DNA of 64,000 nucleotides from Gillisia marina (GTDB lineage Bacteria; Bacteroidota; Bacteroidia; Flavobacteriales; Flavobacteriaceae). The stretch is from NCBI RefSeq assembly GCF_000258765.1, contig NZ_AJLT01000006.1:1-64000 (forward strand), in the 5' to 3' direction. This document shows, one piece after another, positions 62,022-64,000 of the stretch (positions are counted from its first letter, which is position 1; the number at the start of each line of letters is the position of its first letter). Under the pieces are notes generated by a model. That model searched no databases. It saw only the letters and a program-made list of their open reading frames with translations, and was not told the origin of the DNA. Position numbers and translations under genes: made by a program.

Positions 62022-62774
62022 ATGAGATACCTTTTAATATTTGCTTTAGTTCTACTATCTGCTTCCTGCCAGAACGAAAAAGAGGAATTTTCTGCGGATG
62101 AAATCATCGATAAAACCATTGAAAATGCAGGTGGTGAAAACTATAGAAATGCTACAATCGAATTTAAATTTCGTGAAAACCAATATAAAAGTGTTCGAAA
62201 TGGCGGGGAATTTCTTTTAGAACGCCAGATTATCGATTCTCTTGGAGTAGATACTATTAAAGATGTGGTGAGCAATACGGGTTACAAGCGATTTTTAAAT
62301 GATAGTTTGATCACGGTGCCGGACACTATGGTAGTTAAGTACACCGGTAGCATTAATTCTGTTCATTATTTTGCTCACTTACCTTATGGTTTAAATGATA
62401 GAGCTGTAAATAAGAAAATGGTGGGAGATGCTGAAATTAATGGAATGCCTTACTACCAATTAAAAGTAACTTTTAGTCAAGACGGTGGTGGTACAGATCA
62501 TCATGATGAGTTTTTATACTGGATCCATAAAGAGAATTTTACCATAGATTACCTTGCTTATAAATTTCATGTAAACGAAGGCGGACTTAGATTTAGAGAA
62601 GCCTATAATCCTCGCGTAATTGAAGGAATTCGCTTTGTAGATTATAAAAATTATACGCAAGAAGATTTTAACACGGATCTTTGTCAGTTAGACGAATTAT
62701 TTGAGGAAGGTAAACTGGAACTGTTGTCTAGGATTGAGACTGAAGATGTACATGTAAAGTTGAAAAAATCTTAG
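62022..62774 (+). CDS. DUF6503 family lipoprotein
   Basis: A 250-residue predicted lipoprotein; the signal peptide ends LLSASC with Cys16-17 followed by QNEKEE. The mature part opens EIIDKTIENAGGENYRNATIEF, typical of DUF6503, and contains DHHDEFLYWIHKE and GLRFREAYNPR. The beta-rich pattern is like outer-membrane lipoprotein-sorting folds, but no function is known. Single gene on the plus strand between two minus-strand groups. Confidence 0.8.
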   Translation: MRYLLIFALVLLSASCQNEKEEFSADEIIDKTIENAGGENYRNATIEFKFRENQYKSVRNGGEFLLERQIIDSLGVDTIKDVVSNTGYKRFLNDSLITVPDTMVVKYTGSINSVHYFAHLPYGLNDRAVNKKMVGDAEINGMPYYQLKVTFSQDGGGTDHHDEFLYWIHKENFTIDYLAYKFHVNEGGLRFREAYNPRVIEGIRFVDYKNYTQEDFNTDLCQLDELFEEGKLELLSRIETEDVHVKLKKS

Positions 62775-62818
62775 ATTAACTATCCGGAATACTTTCTATT
62801 TTATATAAGCTGAAGTTG

Positions 62819-63488
62819 TTAATGTGATGTAATATATCCATTATTAATTAAGTCCAAAGGTTCTGAAATCTCTATTTTCTGTCCATTTTTCAGAAGAAAA
62901 TTAGATTGAGTAATATCTAGAACATCACGGTAATAGTGATCTGTTACAATAATACCTTTAGTTTTACTTAAGTTCTTTAAAAGCTCTTTTAGAAGTTCTT
63001 TGTAAAGTGGTTCTAACATCGAAAAAGGTTCGTCCAGCATGATAAATGGATGATCCAGAGATCCTACCAACAATGTTTCCAGATATCTTAATTGTCCCAT
63101 AGATAGCTTGCCGATTTTAGTATGATCGAATTTAGAAACACCGGGAGCATAGAAAACCTTGTTTTGCTTCTCTTCATCATCACAAAATAGCGGGATAATA
63201 TCTCTAACCTTTGTTCCTTTCGGTAAAAAACTGTCTTGTGGTAAATAACCAATAAGTTGGCGGGGAATTATTTCGTGGGCATCAATAATTTCTGAATTAT
63301 ATTTTATCTGGATATGATTTGCGGGTAAACTGCCGAACATCATTTTCAAAAGTGTAGATTTTCCACTTCCGTTTCTTCCGAAGATGCCTAATATATCTCC
63401 TGTTTTTACTTCAAAAGCAATATTTTCCAGAATTCTTTTTTTTGCCGAAAGACTTGTAAGCGCCACTTATCTCTAAAAGATGACTCAT
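62819..63488 (-). CDS. ABC transporter ATP-binding protein (frame break)
   Basis: The frame from ATG 63488 reads SHLLEISGAYKSFGKK and then breaks in the T8 run at 63436-63443 (A8 in the coding strand). With one base fewer it continues RILENIAFEV and gives 222 residues. Walker A GIFGRNGSGKSTLLKMM, Q loop YLPQDSFLPKG, signature LSMGQLRYLETLLVG and Walker B FIMLDEPFSML are intact; the H-loop is VTDHYYRDV. The partner is the 93-residue membrane protein just upstream. Signature LSMGQ and length resemble ABC-2 type exporters; substrate unknown. Confidence 0.88.
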
Positions 63489-63491
63489 ATT

Positions 63492-63773
63492 TTATATGGC
63501 TAAAGCGATTACAAGTAATGGGATTGCAACCATAAGATTGAGGATCCAAACTATTTTCAGCAATTTCAATTTACTAAAACCAAGATTGAAATATAGATTG
63601 TACTCGTTATTTTTAAAATAACGAAAGGCATAACGACCTACAAAAATTCCTAGAGTGCAAAACATGAAGATTCCCCAATACCTATTATCTAATAAATACA
63701 TAATGAAAATTGAAAACACGAGATTTACGATATTAATATCGATGTAATAACTCCAAATTGCGCGTACATTCAT
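63492..63773 (-). CDS. Small four-helix-type membrane protein beside the ABC ATPase
   Basis: A 93-residue protein with hydrophobic segments at about 15-27, 33-48 and 73-92, separated by basic loops (RYAFRYFKNNEYN, KLKLLK). I do not recognise a family. Its stop lies three bases before the ATPase start on the same strand, so the two are certainly co-transcribed and probably work together. It is far smaller than a normal ABC permease; other membrane components could lie elsewhere. Confidence 0.6.
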   Translation of the reverse strand: MNVRAIWSYYIDINIVNLVFSIFIMYLLDNRYWGIFMFCTLGIFVGRYAFRYFKNNEYNLYFNLGFSKLKLLKIVWILNLMVAIPLLVIALAI

Positions 63774-63867
63774 TTTGTGTAAAATAATATTGATGATGAA
63801 GTTAGCATTTTTGTGAACATAAATTCTAAGGGAAAGTTAAATCATTAGATCAGAGCTCCTGTTATCA

Positions 63868-64000
63868 AGAGATCCCTCCTCCGTCGGGATGACACTTGGA
63901 CCTTAAAAAGACCCTTGAAAGGTCATAAAGAATATTGAACTCGAATGTCATTCTGAATGCAGTGAAGGATCTCAATGGAACAGAATTTTTCTGCCAAGAA
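63868..64000. repeat. Family B palindromic repeats at the right edge
   Basis: GAGATCCCTCCTCCGTCGGGATGACA (63869-63894, the right half of one copy) is followed by TGTCATTCTGAATGCAGTGAAGGATCTCAATGG from 63947 (the left half of another that runs past the window). The sequence between, 63905-63926, contains a short hairpin AAAGACC-CTTGAAA-GGTC. Confidence 0.65.

Overview
The window is AT-rich chromosomal DNA from a member of the Bacteroidota, almost certainly a marine-type Flavobacteriaceae. Evidence: DUF4249/TonB-receptor pairing, a C-terminal sorting domain of the type IX secretion system, the flavobacterial neighbourhood dapA-bamD-rpoZ-coaBC-DUF4835-recN, monomeric NADP-isocitrate dehydrogenase, long-form GAPDH, and promoter -7 elements of the TAnnTTTG type with little use of Shine-Dalgarno sites. 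The genus cannot be fixed from sequence reading alone. No rRNA, tRNA, CRISPR array, prophage or intact insertion sequence was seen.

Layout. 1-405: terminators, a GC-rich structured intergenic element and a degenerate GTGAGAAGTGAG-type repeat. 406-3830 (minus): TonB-dependent receptor, DUF4249 lipoprotein and a DUF6095 membrane protein. 3995-6211: icd. 6212-6891: long intergenic region with a probable structured small RNA on the minus strand. 6892-14802 (minus): secreted subtilase, rplS, trmD with its coiled-coil membrane neighbour, a DUF748 protein, GAPDH and a DegQ-type protease. 14938-17283 (plus): dapF, a GNAT acetyltransferase and mltG. 17294-21405: barrel-like protein, lysozyme-like protein, RsmI-like methyltransferase, low-MW phosphatase and dnaA. 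21612-30152: thioesterase, YigZ, EamA transporter, HAD hydrolase, ribD, GNAT, prmC, LOG protein, VOC protein and ligA. 30149-31828: a 5'-nucleotidase divided into two genes. 31992-39248 (plus): membrane protein, DUF6913, dapA, bamD, rpoZ, coaBC, DUF4835 and recN. 39376-45268 (plus): fabI, glycosyltransferase, YbbR protein, coaE and a histidine kinase/response regulator pair. 45499-49947: a 1482-residue secreted HYR-repeat protein. 50317-58623: miaA, voltage-gated K+ channel, exonuclease/GIY-YIG fusion, YggS, DUF1015, 3-hydroxybutyryl-CoA dehydrogenase, Gfo/Idh/MocA oxidoreductase and pcm. 58820-63773: DUF5686 outer-membrane protein, smpB, DUF6503 lipoprotein, ABC ATPase and a small membrane protein.

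The most striking feature is not a gene. At least eleven frame breaks in otherwise well-conserved genes (TonB receptor, trmD-linked protein, yigZ, a membrane protein, coaBC twice, recN, miaA, DUF5686 twice, ABC ATPase) are each repaired by one base, ten of them in an A/T run of 7-9 bases. Restoring the base gives family-typical lengths and exact codon multiples every time. Because essential genes are hit, the simplest reading is indel error in the assembly; a biological alternative (phase variation or transcriptional slippage) is worth testing at the TonB receptor signal peptide. Broken genes are therefore listed below as single repaired genes.

Other structure: two families of short palindromic intergenic repeats (TGTCA...TGACA types), a 191-bp tandem copy of one of them, a MITE-like inverted repeat after the two-component system, and three convergent gene pairs whose stop codons overlap by four bases. 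No clear novel defence or biosynthetic system is visible; the best candidates for undescribed biology are the structured RNA at about 6405-6545, the ABC ATPase/small-membrane-protein pair and the repeat families.
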